Shown here piece by piece: positions 1 through 5,851 of a stretch of 6,166 nucleotides of DNA. Below the pieces are notes generated by a model. The model did no database searches. It was not told where the DNA came from and saw only the letters and a list, made by a program, of their open reading frames with translations. A program made the translations under genes and the position numbers. The stretch spans positions 1 to 6,166 of the forward strand of contig JAADFT010000135.1 in NCBI GenBank assembly GCA_013152765.1, given 5' to 3'. How positions within the stretch are numbered: position 1 is the stretch's first letter; each line of letters opens with the position of its first letter. This stretch comes from Calditrichota bacterium (GTDB lineage Bacteria > Zhuqueibacterota > Zhuqueibacteria > Oleimicrobiales > Geothermoviventaceae).

Positions 1-1260
1 GGTCAGCCGTCCCTCCCGGACGAGCACTCTCCCGTCCACCAGCACCGCTTCGACGTCGCTGGCACGCGAGGCGTAAACAATCTGGCTGTACACCGACGCC
101 GACGGCACCTGGTGCACGCGGTTCGCGCGCATCACCACGATGTCGGCTTTCTTGCCCGGCTCCAGCGAGCCGATCTCGCCGTCGAGACCGAGGGCCCGAG
201 CTCCCTCGATGGTCGCCATTCTCACTACGGCCTCGGCGGGCATGGCCTCGGGCCCAAGACGCGGCTTCTGAATCAGGGCCGCCAGGCGCATTTCCTGGAA
301 CACGCTCAGGTTGTTGTTGCAGGGAGCACCGTCCGCCCCCAACGTGACGCGGACGCCGCTCGTCAGGTACTCCGGAATCGGGGCAATGCCCGAGCCCAGC
401 TTCAGATTCGCCGACGGACAGTGCAACACGTTGGTACCCGTCTCAGCCAGCAAGCGCCGCTCCGCCTCCGAGGTCCAGATGCAGTGAGCCAGACACACGT
501 CCGGGCCGGAAAAGCCGAGGTCGTGCAGGTACTCCACGTTCCCGCGGCCGGTTCGCTCCCGAATCAGCTTCACCTCGTCGCGGTTTTCGGACGCGTGTGT
601 GTGAAGTCGCAGTCCTTTTTCCCTGGCAAGCTCTGCCGCCGAACGCAACAGGTCGTCCGAAGCGGTAACCGCAAACCGCGGCGCCACAGCGTAACGCAAC
701 CTGCCGTTTGCCGCTCCGTGCCACTCCCGGATGAGTCGCTCGGTCTCGCGCAGCGACTGCTGCAGGGTTTCGCGCAGGAACCTGTTGCCGCCGGTTCCGG
801 CGTCCATCATCGCCTTGCCCATCACGGCCCGGATGCCCAGGCGCTCGGCTTCTTCAAAGAGCACGTCTTCGTTGTGCAGGGTCCCCATGTCGAGGATTGT
901 CGTGGTGCCGCCGAGCAGCAACTCAGCGATTCCCAGGCGGGCCGACGCGCGCAAACTGGCTTCGTCGTGCGCAGCCTCCAGGGGCCAGATGCGCTCCCGC
1001 AGCCAGTCGAGCAAAGAGAGGTCGTCCGCCAGGTTGCGAAACAACGTCTGGCACAGGTGTACGTGGGTTTGCACGAATCCCGGCAAGACCAGGCAACCGC
1101 TGGCGTCGATCACGTGGTCCGCCCTGTCGGGCACCTGGCCGATCGCCTCGATGCGGTCGCCGCGTACGAAAACGTCGGCGTGAAGCACCTCGCCGACGTC
1201 GTTCATGGTCACAACCGTTCCGTTCGCGATCAGGATGCTGGTGTCGCCTGTGTCGCTCAA
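1..1260 (-). CDS. Amidohydrolase, MtaD / 5'-deoxyadenosine deaminase-like (3' end outside window)
   Basis: Read from the reverse strand, this gives 420 in-frame residues with no stop before the window edge, so the C-terminus is missing; relatives of about 440-450 aa suggest 20-30 residues are lost. Visible metal-dependent hydrolase motifs: the small beta-domain start (ILIANGTVVTM, residues 9-19), PGFVQTHVH with the H66/H68 metal ligands, HTHASE (H220, H222, E225), H259 in LAHCIW, and D310 in GADGAPCNNN. These match the TRZ/ATZ/MtaD branch, whose members deaminate adenosine-type nucleosides (5'-deoxyadenosine, methylthioadenosine, S-adenosylhomocysteine, adenosine). The substrate cannot be fixed by motif reading. 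The chosen start is TTG at 1260-1258, overlapping the TGA stop of the phosphorylase gene (1259-1257), which suggests translational coupling. A GTG at 1287 is in frame and possible; the first ATG (residue 19) would remove the conserved first strand. GGAG motifs lie 2 and 12 nt before the TTG, neither ideally spaced. Probably the last or a late gene of the salvage operon. Confidence 0.9.
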   Translation of the reverse strand, partial: MSDTGDTSILIANGTVVTMNDVGEVLHADVFVRGDRIEAIGQVPDRADHVIDASGCLVLPGFVQTHVHLCQTLFRNLADDLSLLDWLRERIWPLEAAHDEASLRASARLGIAELLLGGTTTILDMGTLHNEDVLFEEAERLGIRAVMGKAMMDAGTGGNRFLRETLQQSLRETERLIREWHGAANGRLRYAVAPRFAVTASDDLLRSAAELAREKGLRLHTHASENRDEVKLIRERTGRGNVEYLHDLGFSGPDVCLAHCIWTSEAERRLLAETGTNVLHCPSANLKLGSGIAPIPEYLTSGVRVTLGADGAPCNNNLSVFQEMRLAALIQKPRLGPEAMPAEAVVRMATIEGARALGLDGEIGSLEPGKKADIVVMRANRVHQVPSASVYSQIVYASRASDVEAVLVDGRVLVREGRLT

Positions 1261-2084
1261 GGCTCCGGCAATCTCCGCAAAATACACTCCATCAGGTCGC
1301 CAAACCGCTGTTCAATTTTCGCCGCTACCTCAACAACGTCCTCGTGGGCCAGAGGTTCACCCGTGCCTCCGCTGGCCTTGTTCGTGATAACCGAAATCCC
1401 CAGCACTTCCATTCCCCACTGGCGCGCGGCGATTACCTCCGGCACGGTGGACATGGTCACAGCGTCTCCGCCGAGGCGGCGCACCATCTCGACCTCCGCA
1501 GGTGTCTCGTACGTCGGGCCGAGCAGGGCGAAGAGCACGCCCTCCCGGAGCCGCAGCCCCTGCTCCTCGCCGCACTGGTGCGCGAGTTCGATCAACCGAC
1601 GTGAGTAGGCTTCGGTCATGTCCGGGAAGCGGGGACCGAACTGGTCGTTCTCAGGACCAACCAGCGGGTTCCGAAATGTCAGGTTGACGTGGTCGCGAAT
1701 CACCATCAGATCGCCCGGCTCAAACTCGAGATTGACCGCACCTGCGGCATTTGTGACCACAAGCTGCCTGGCCCCAAGAGCCCCGGCCACGAGAATGGGA
1801 AACACCACCTCGCGAGCGGAGTAGCCCTCGTACATGTGTACCCGGCCGCGCAGCAGAAGAGCGGGAGTCTCGCCAACCCGGGCCCAGATCAGCTCACCGG
1901 CGTGTCCTTCCACCGCCGGAACCGGGTAGTGAGGCACGTCGTCGGCGCGAACAAGTTTGTCCACTTTCAGGCGCTGGGTGAAATTACCCAGCCCCGAGCC
2001 GAGCACCACAGCCACTCGCGGCGCGTACGGTTGCTGCACCTTCAAGAATTCCGCCGCTTCCGCGACTTTCTCCCGGACTTTCAT
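1257..2084 (-). CDS. punA: Purine nucleoside phosphorylase, trimeric (PunA/human PNP) type
   Basis: The 275-aa protein matches the trimeric purine nucleoside phosphorylase family (inosine/guanosine + phosphate to base + ribose-1-phosphate; cytosolic). Visible motifs: VVLGSGLG (26-33, phosphate-site S30), H61 in VEGHAGEL, GRVHMYEG (R81 and H83, phosphate), VTNAAGAVN (110-118), YETPAE (E193), TMSTVPE (M211, S212), ITNKA (N235) and H247. By alignment memory these correspond to human PNP S33, H64, R84, H86, E201, M219, S220, N243 and H257. The E201/N243 pair selects 6-oxopurines, so inosine and guanosine are the expected substrates and adenosine is not. Length is normal for the family. The ATG is preceded by a strong GAGGTGA 3 nt away, overlapping the transporter stop; the gap to that gene is 8 bp. 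Its own stop overlaps the TTG start of the deaminase. The gene name could equally be deoD-type 'pnp'; the family assignment itself is secure. Confidence 0.96.
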   Translation of the reverse strand: MKVREKVAEAAEFLKVQQPYAPRVAVVLGSGLGNFTQRLKVDKLVRADDVPHYPVPAVEGHAGELIWARVGETPALLLRGRVHMYEGYSAREVVFPILVAGALGARQLVVTNAAGAVNLEFEPGDLMVIRDHVNLTFRNPLVGPENDQFGPRFPDMTEAYSRRLIELAHQCGEEQGLRLREGVLFALLGPTYETPAEVEMVRRLGGDAVTMSTVPEVIAARQWGMEVLGISVITNKASGGTGEPLAHEDVVEVAAKIEQRFGDLMECILRRLPEP

Positions 2085-2087
2085 CCG

Positions 2088-2094
2088 TCACCTC
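2088..2094 (-). promoter_or_regulatory. Shine-Dalgarno site of the purine nucleoside phosphorylase gene
   Basis: On the minus strand GAGGTGA lies 3 nt before the ATG at 2084 and shares bases with the TGA stop (2095-2093) of the upstream transporter. A ribosome finishing the transporter would end on this site, so translation of the two genes is probably coupled. The same GAGGTGA with the same 3-nt spacing occurs before tdk. Confidence 0.7.
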
Positions 2095-3364
2095 AAATCA
2101 AGATGCCAGCAATGCAGGCGGTCATCCACGAGGCCAGCGCGCCGCCGAACATGGCCCGCAGCCCGAGCTTGGCCAGGTCGCTGCGGCGCGACGGGGCGAT
2201 GCCGCCGATGCCGCCGATCTGAATGGCGATCGAGCCGAAATTCGCAAATCCACAGAGTGCGTACGTGGCGATCACGAACGTGCGGGGATCGATCTGGTTC
2301 TTCACCTGGGCCAGCTCCACAAACGCCACAAACTCGTTGATCGAGATTTTCGTACCCAGGAGGTTGCCCATCTCCAGGATGTCTTTCCAGGGCACGCCCA
2401 GGAAAAAGGCGATCGGCGAAAAGGCGTAGCCAAGCACCTCACGCAGGCTCGTGTGGAACCAGCCGAGGCCGTAGTTGATCATCGCAATCAGCGACAGGAA
2501 GGCCATCAGCATGGCGCCCACGTTCAGGGCCAGCTTCAAACCGTCGCCAGCCCCGGCGGCGGCAGCGTCGATCACATTCGCCGTGGTCTTCTCCACGGCC
2601 AGCTTCACCTCGCCCATGGTTTTGGGCTCCTCGGTCTCCGGGTAAATGATCTTAGCCACCACAAGCGCCGCCGGCGCCGACATCACGCTGGCGGCCATCA
2701 GGTGGCCGGCGTCCACCCCGAATCGCACGTACGCAGCCATCACCCCACCAGCGATGGTCGCGAACCCGCCCGTCATGATGGCCATGAGCTCGGACATGGT
2801 CATGGTCGGCACGTACGGCCTCACCACCAGCGGCGCCTCGGTTTGCCCAACGAAAATGTTGCTGGCCGCCGACAGGGACTCCGCACCGCTGGTGTGCATG
2901 AACTTCGCCATCAGCCACGCGAACCCTTCCACGATTTTCTGCATGACCCCGAGGTGGTAGAGTACGCTCATCAGCGACGCGAAAAAGATGATTGTGGGCA
3001 AAATGTGGAAAGCAAACACCACGCCGATGTTCACGAACTGGTGAGCGCCCGAATCCCAGAGCTGAAAAGGACCGGGCCCACCGAGCTGCTGCACCACACC
3101 CGGGTCGCCCCGGTAAAGATTGCCGAAGAGGAAGGAGGCGCCGGCGTCCGTGAAACCTAAGAGCTGGTTAATCACCTCCCGAAAAAAGAAAAAGACCTGG
3201 CGGCCCGGTCCCGTTTTGAGAATCAATCCCGCAAAGACGGCCTGCAGCGCCAGGCCCCAACCAACCGTCCGGTAGTTGATTTTCCGGCGGTTGTTGGAAA
3301 TCAGCCAGGCAATGCCCAGCATGAAGAACAGCCCCAGAAAGCTGATGAAACGCAACAAAAGCAT
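2093..3364 (-). CDS. nupC: Concentrative nucleoside transporter, NupC/CNT family
   Basis: The 423-aa inner-membrane protein has the CNT (concentrative nucleoside transporter) signature: cation-driven nucleoside import. Hydrophobic segments include residues about 5-22, 33-50, 111-137, 193-213, 220-240, 278-298, 311-324, 363-389 and 403-423. Diagnostic motifs: SAASNIFVGQTEAPLVVRPY at 165-184 (GQTE substrate-binding hairpin), GTKISINEF at 337-345 (second NEF site) and CGFANFGSIAIQIGG at 371-385 (N375 and S378, equivalent to nucleoside/sodium-site residues of the Vibrio CNT). Length is close to E. coli NupC (about 400) and the Vibrio CNT (about 418). The ATG at 3364 gives a typical hydrophobic N-terminus; AGAGGG lies 9 nt upstream. 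The gap to tdk is 68 bp, the longest inside the cluster, and contains a LacI-like imperfect palindrome. An 8-bp gap follows to the phosphorylase gene. CNT specificity (pyrimidine, purine or broad) is not readable here; its position between pyrimidine and purine enzymes fits a broad role. Confidence 0.95.
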   Translation of the reverse strand: MLLLRFISFLGLFFMLGIAWLISNNRRKINYRTVGWGLALQAVFAGLILKTGPGRQVFFFFREVINQLLGFTDAGASFLFGNLYRGDPGVVQQLGGPGPFQLWDSGAHQFVNIGVVFAFHILPTIIFFASLMSVLYHLGVMQKIVEGFAWLMAKFMHTSGAESLSAASNIFVGQTEAPLVVRPYVPTMTMSELMAIMTGGFATIAGGVMAAYVRFGVDAGHLMAASVMSAPAALVVAKIIYPETEEPKTMGEVKLAVEKTTANVIDAAAAGAGDGLKLALNVGAMLMAFLSLIAMINYGLGWFHTSLREVLGYAFSPIAFFLGVPWKDILEMGNLLGTKISINEFVAFVELAQVKNQIDPRTFVIATYALCGFANFGSIAIQIGGIGGIAPSRRSDLAKLGLRAMFGGALASWMTACIAGILI

Positions 3365-3399
3365 CGTTCGTAGCCCTCTGCTAACGTTCCCGTCCGTAA

Positions 3400-3413
3400 C
3401 AAAACCGTTTGTG
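3400..3413. promoter_or_regulatory. Possible second LacI-family-like operator before nupC
   Basis: CAAAACCGTTTGTG carries the AANCGNTT core typical of LacI-family operators and is symmetric at five of seven positions around the central CG. It lies in the 68-bp gap between tdk and the transporter gene, 36-49 nt before the transporter ATG. No convincing -10/-35 pair was found beside it. The site is a weak call, supported mainly by the better palindrome before cdd. Confidence 0.25.
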
Positions 3414-3432
3414 CCCCCACCGGTGTGCTACG

Positions 3433-4005
3433 CTACGCGTTTTCCGGAGGCTCGTAGCAGCGACGGCAGCGAGCCTCGTAGGCATCGGCGGCGCCCACCA
3501 GCACCAGCTCTTTGGAGGGAGTGATCCGTTGCGTGCGACTGGCCGGAGCACCGCACTTCACGCAAATCGCCAGCGTCTTGGTGATGTACTCGGCCATGGC
3601 CAGCAACTGGGGAATCGGCTCGAAAGGCCTGGCGCGGTAGTCCTGATCGAGCCCGGCCACAATCACGCGCCGGCCTTCGTTGGCCAGCTGCTCGCACACG
3701 TCCACCAGATCGTTGTCGAAGAACTGCGCCTCGTCGATGCCGACCACCTGGGCGTCGTGCTGACGCGACAGGTCCAGAATCTCCTGCGCGGTGTCCACCA
3801 CGAGGGAGGGGATTCGCTGGTCACTGTGCGAAACGATGTGGTTCTCGTCGTAACGCACATCGATGCGCGGCTTGAAGATGGCGACCCGCTGTCTGGCGAT
3901 CTGAGCCCGCCGCAAACGGCGAATCAGTTCTTCCGTCTTCCCGCTGAACATGGGGCCGCAAATGACCTCGATCCAGCCCATCCCTTTTGGAACAATGCTG
4001 AGCAC
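3433..4005 (-). CDS. tdk: Thymidine kinase (type II)
   Basis: The 190-aa cytosolic enzyme phosphorylates thymidine (and deoxyuridine) to the monophosphate with ATP. It shows GWIEVICGPMFSGKTEEL: the type-II TK N-terminus with P-loop GPMFSGKT (17-24). IDEAQFF (90-96) contains the catalytic base E92. GLDQDYRARPF (118-128) is next, then the lasso/zinc domain with C148-x2-C151 and C180-x2-C183. Length is normal. The start chosen is GTG at 4005, with GAGGTGA 3 nt upstream (4015-4009). The alternative ATG at residue 9 (MGWIEV) also matches some relatives but has a poorer ribosome site. It lies 20 bp after udk and 68 bp before nupC. All zinc and nucleotide residues are intact, so the enzyme should be active. 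Feedback inhibition by dTTP is known for this family; nothing in the DNA shows gene-specific control. Confidence 0.97.
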   Translation of the reverse strand: MLSIVPKGMGWIEVICGPMFSGKTEELIRRLRRAQIARQRVAIFKPRIDVRYDENHIVSHSDQRIPSLVVDTAQEILDLSRQHDAQVVGIDEAQFFDNDLVDVCEQLANEGRRVIVAGLDQDYRARPFEPIPQLLAMAEYITKTLAICVKCGAPASRTQRITPSKELVLVGAADAYEARCRRCYEPPENA

Positions 4006-4008
4006 GCA

Positions 4009-4015
4009 TCACCTC
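4009..4015 (-). promoter_or_regulatory. Shine-Dalgarno site supporting the GTG start of tdk
   Basis: GAGGTGA on the minus strand lies 3 nt before GTG 4005, within the 20-bp gap after udk. It favours the GTG over the in-frame ATG eight codons later. An out-of-frame ATG (4009-4007) overlaps the site but opens a short frame with no family match. Confidence 0.55.
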
Positions 4016-4025
4016 GCTTGTTGGT

Positions 4026-4706
4026 CTACTGCACCGGTCGAACGCTCAATTCGGGCACTCGCATGGTGCCGCGCTCTTCGTAACGCCGCAACAGGTCGCG
4101 GATCTTGGTGGTCAGGATGTCGATGGCCACCTCGTTGTAACCGCCCTCTGGCACGATGATGTCCGCAAAACGCTTGGACGGCTCCACAAACTGCAGGTGC
4201 ATGGGGCGAACCGTTTGCATGTACTGATTCACGACCGACTCCAGCGTACGGCCGCGCTCCCGGATGTCGCGCAGCAGTCGACGAATGAAGCGAATGTCCG
4301 GATCCGTGTCCACGTAGATCTTGATGTCCATCAGGTTCCGCAGGCGCTCGTTGTACAGCACCAGGATCCCCTCCAGGATGATGATCCGGTGCGGTCCTAC
4401 CGCGCGTGTCTTCAGCGACCGGCAGTGCAGGCTGAAATCGTACACGGGCACTTGAATCACTTCGCCAGCCAGGAGCTTCTCCACGTGCTCGACCAGCAGA
4501 TCCTCGTCGAGGGCGTCCGGGTGGTCAAAGTTCTGCTTGGCACGTTCCTCAAGCGGCAGGTGGCTCAGGTCTTTGTAGTACGAATCCTGCTCGAGAACCG
4601 TCACGTGGTCCGAACCGAGTTCCTGCATGATCCGCTGGGCCACCAGCGTTTTGCCAGAACCCGTTCCCCCAGCGATGCCGATCAAAATGCCTTTCTTCTC
4701 CGGCAT
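4026..4706 (-). CDS. udk: Uridine kinase (uridine/cytidine kinase)
   Basis: The 226-aa cytosolic enzyme phosphorylates uridine and cytidine to UMP and CMP. It has the P-loop IAGGTGSGKT (residues 11-20), the catalytic aspartate and substrate region LEQDSYYKD (D41), NFDHPDA (59-65), PVYDF (87-91), the strand ILEGILVL (110-117), and the arginine-rich lid RFIRRLLRDIRERGR (139-153). The family's usual length is about 205-215 aa; the extra residues are a C-terminal tail from about residue 212. The ATG at 4706 opens directly onto the P-loop strand, as in relatives. It starts 9 bp after the cdd stop with only a weak ribosome site, so translation may depend on cdd. The cdd-udk pairing is logical: cytidine is deaminated to uridine, then phosphorylated. 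Confidence 0.97.
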   Translation of the reverse strand: MPEKKGILIGIAGGTGSGKTLVAQRIMQELGSDHVTVLEQDSYYKDLSHLPLEERAKQNFDHPDALDEDLLVEHVEKLLAGEVIQVPVYDFSLHCRSLKTRAVGPHRIIILEGILVLYNERLRNLMDIKIYVDTDPDIRFIRRLLRDIRERGRTLESVVNQYMQTVRPMHLQFVEPSKRFADIIVPEGGYNEVAIDILTTKIRDLLRRYEERGTMRVPELSVRPVQ

Positions 4707-4715
4707 GGCTCGCTC

Positions 4716-5123
4716 TCACGTTTCGGGTAGAAATTCCTGGTCGAAAGCTTCCGGGAAAAGCTCGTCGGCGCGCAGGATTTTGACCTGACCCGATTCGCCC
4801 CGCATGCCGATCTGGGCCTGCCGGGCGAAATCCCAGATCACCTGCCTGCACGCCCCACAGGGCGGCGTGGGTTGCTCCGCGTCGGCCACCACGGCCACGG
4901 CCACAAAATCCCGCTCTCCTTCCGACAGCGCCTTGAACAGGGCAACGCGCTCTGCACACAACGTGAGACTGTAGCTGCTCACCTCCACGTTGCAGCCCGT
5001 GTACACCTTGCCTTCGCGGGTCAGAACCGCGGCACCCACGTGGAAGTGGGAGTACGGAGCCACAGCCCGCTGTCGCGCCCTGTCCGCTTCTTCGAAAAGC
5101 TTTTCCCAGTCGATCTCTGCCAC
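4716..5123 (-). CDS. cdd: Cytidine deaminase
   Basis: This homotetrameric-type cytidine deaminase converts cytidine and deoxycytidine to uridine and deoxyuridine. The 135-aa product contains APYSHFHVGAAV (substrate-stacking phenylalanine), TGCNVE (N and E that bind ribose), CAER (zinc ligand C56, proton-shuttle E58, R59) and PPCGACRQ (zinc ligands C89, C92). Start choice: an in-frame GTG at 5147 adds eight residues but has no ribosome site. The GTG at 5123 has GAGGGC just upstream (5132-5127) and gives zinc residues within three positions of the B. subtilis enzyme (C53, C86, C89; 136 aa), so 5123 is preferred. It is the first gene of the salvage cluster, lying behind an intrinsic terminator (5175-5211), and udk follows after 9 bp. 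All catalytic residues are present. Expected location is the cytosol. Confidence 0.96.
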   Translation of the reverse strand: MAEIDWEKLFEEADRARQRAVAPYSHFHVGAAVLTREGKVYTGCNVEVSSYSLTLCAERVALFKALSEGERDFVAVAVVADAEQPTPPCGACRQVIWDFARQAQIGMRGESGQVKILRADELFPEAFDQEFLPET

Positions 5124-5174
5124 GGCGCCCTCACAAGCCTGGTTCACTGCCCGGGGCTACCCAACCCTGAGCGG

Positions 5175-5211
5175 ATAAGAAAAATCCGAAACCGCGTGAG
5201 GTTTCGGATTT
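5175..5211 (-). terminator. Rho-independent terminator after ssb (or leader attenuator of cdd)
   Basis: Read on the minus strand, AAATCCGAAACC pairs perfectly with GGTTTCGGATTT (12 bp; arms 5211-5200 and 5193-5182) around a 6-nt loop TCACGC. It is followed by TTCTTAT, so the RNA ends the hairpin in a U-rich run. It lies about 120 bp after the ssb stop and only about 50 bp before cdd, fitting termination of ssb transcription. On the plus strand the tail is less T-rich and there is no gene to end. Confidence 0.85.
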
Positions 5212-5212
5212 C

Positions 5213-5308
5213 TCACATTCCCGTAGAAAACGTTTTCCGCACGATGCCTGCGCACGGCAACGGTCCACCCGTCTGCAGATGAACGGTCCCCTCCCACTTG
5301 TCACGCAC
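5213..5308 (-). CDS. Possible 31-codon small ORF between ssb and the terminator (doubtful)
   Basis: A GTG start at 5308 has GAGGTG (5318-5313) 4 nt upstream and opens a 31-residue frame (begins MRDKWEGTVHLQTGG) that stops at 5213, two bases before the terminator hairpin. An even stronger GGAGGT (5333-5328) follows the ssb stop directly, but the codon at proper distance is ATT. I recognise no family. A chance frame is quite possible in 120 bp of GC-rich DNA. Confidence 0.15.
   Translation of the reverse strand: MRDKWEGTVHLQTGGPLPCAGIVRKTFSTGM
5226..5237. promoter_or_regulatory. Palindrome resembling a LacI-family operator upstream of cdd
   Basis: GAAAACGTTTTC is a perfect 12-bp palindrome with the central AAACGTTT core shared by many LacI-family operators (PurR, RbsR and relatives). 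It lies about 100 bp before the cdd start and upstream of the terminator hairpin. A nucleoside- or purine-responsive LacI-type regulator is an inference; no such gene is in the window and no clear promoter elements flank the site. Confidence 0.35.
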
Positions 5309-5333
5309 CCAGCACCTCGAAATGGGGACCTCC

Positions 5334-5762
5334 TCAGAAAGGCAAATCACCCTCTACGTTCTCGGTCGTGTCCGGCTCCGGAGGAGGAATCTCGGCGTCG
5401 GGAGCGGCAGCAGCTTCCGCACGCGTGTCGAGAAACTGAATCGTCTCGGCCACAATCTCCGTGATCCAGCGGCGGACGCCGTTCTGATCGTCGTAGGTCC
5501 GCGTCTGCAGGCGTCCTTCCACGTACACCCGACTGCCTTTCTTCAGATATTCCCCGGCGGTTTCAGCCAGACGCCGCCAGGCCACAACGCGGTGCCAATC
5601 GGTCCGCTCCTGTTGATTTCCGTCCTGGTCGCGCCAAACCATGTTGGTCGCCACGGTGAAGTTCACCACCGCCGACCCGTTGGGCGCGTAGCGCAGCTCG
5701 GGGTCCTGCCCCAAGCGCCCGATGATCATCACTTTGTTTAACGTCCCCTTGCCGACTGCCAT
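5334..5762 (-). CDS. ssb: Single-stranded DNA-binding protein
   Basis: The 142-aa protein binds single-stranded DNA in replication, recombination and repair, normally as a tetramer. An OB-fold occupies about residues 6-112. It has LNKVMIIGRLGQDPELRY, VNFTVATN, TDWHRVVAWRRLAE, YLKKGSRVYVEGRLQTRTY and the final strand around ITEIVAETIQFLD. A short linker rich in Ala, Pro and acidic residues follows, ending in the acidic tip EGDLPF, the docking peptide for partner proteins (DDIPF in E. coli). The linker is short compared with the 178-aa E. coli protein. The ATG at 5762 has an excellent AAAGGAG (5775-5769) 6 nt upstream and a strong promoter beyond. It stands alone between promoter and terminator, without the rpsF/rpsR partners seen in many bacteria, so it is probably monocistronic. 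Confidence 0.97.
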   Translation of the reverse strand: MAVGKGTLNKVMIIGRLGQDPELRYAPNGSAVVNFTVATNMVWRDQDGNQQERTDWHRVVAWRRLAETAGEYLKKGSRVYVEGRLQTRTYDDQNGVRRWITEIVAETIQFLDTRAEAAAAPDAEIPPPEPDTTENVEGDLPF

Positions 5763-5768
5763 GTCTTA

Positions 5769-5775
5769 CTCCTTT
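5769..5775 (-). promoter_or_regulatory. Strong Shine-Dalgarno site of ssb
   Basis: AAAGGAG on the minus strand lies 6 nt before ATG 5762, near-optimal spacing. It fixes the ssb start and fits the high expression expected for this protein. Confidence 0.75.
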
Positions 5776-5822
5776 CATCACTTGAAGATACGCTGCCCCT
5801 CCGTTCCCTCCTGGCTGCTCGA

Positions 5823-5851
5823 ATGTTAACAAAAAACCCGCAGCTTGTCAA
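5823..5851 (-). promoter_or_regulatory. Sigma70-type promoter of ssb
   Basis: On the minus strand a perfect -35 hexamer TTGACA (5851-5846) is followed after exactly 17 bp by TAACAT (5828-5823), which matches the -10 consensus at four of six positions including the first two and last two. Transcription would begin near 5816, leaving a leader of about 54 nt before the ssb ATG. The spacer contains a T6 run. No competing -10/-35 pair of this quality was seen in the region. Confidence 0.75.

Noticed and set aside
112..1608. A 498-codon open frame on the plus strand.
   Set aside because: It is antisense to the deaminase and phosphorylase genes, whose frames carry full catalytic motifs. Its product is rich in His, Arg and Gln with no recognisable domain, as expected for a shadow frame in GC-rich coding DNA.
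2453..3160. A 235-codon plus-strand frame with many histidines.
   Set aside because: It lies antisense to the NupC-type transporter. Histidine richness reflects reverse-complemented Val/Met-rich membrane codons, not a metal-binding protein.
4026..4073. C-terminal extension of uridine kinase after about residue 212.
   Set aside because: A tail of a dozen or so residues with no motif is normal variation in length for the family.
3409..4083. A 224-codon plus-strand frame.
   Set aside because: It covers tdk antisense and runs through both tdk borders; no motif or ribosome site supports it.
5182..5205. AATCC followed by GTGAGGTTT on the plus strand, recalling the PyrR-binding RNA consensus.
   Set aside because: The two parts have the wrong spacing, and the match is on the strand opposite to the genes, so it would not be in the operon RNA.
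5334..5351. SSB ends in DLPF rather than the E. coli DDIPF.
   Set aside because: This is a common variant of the acidic-hydrophobic tip in many bacterial phyla and is not unusual.
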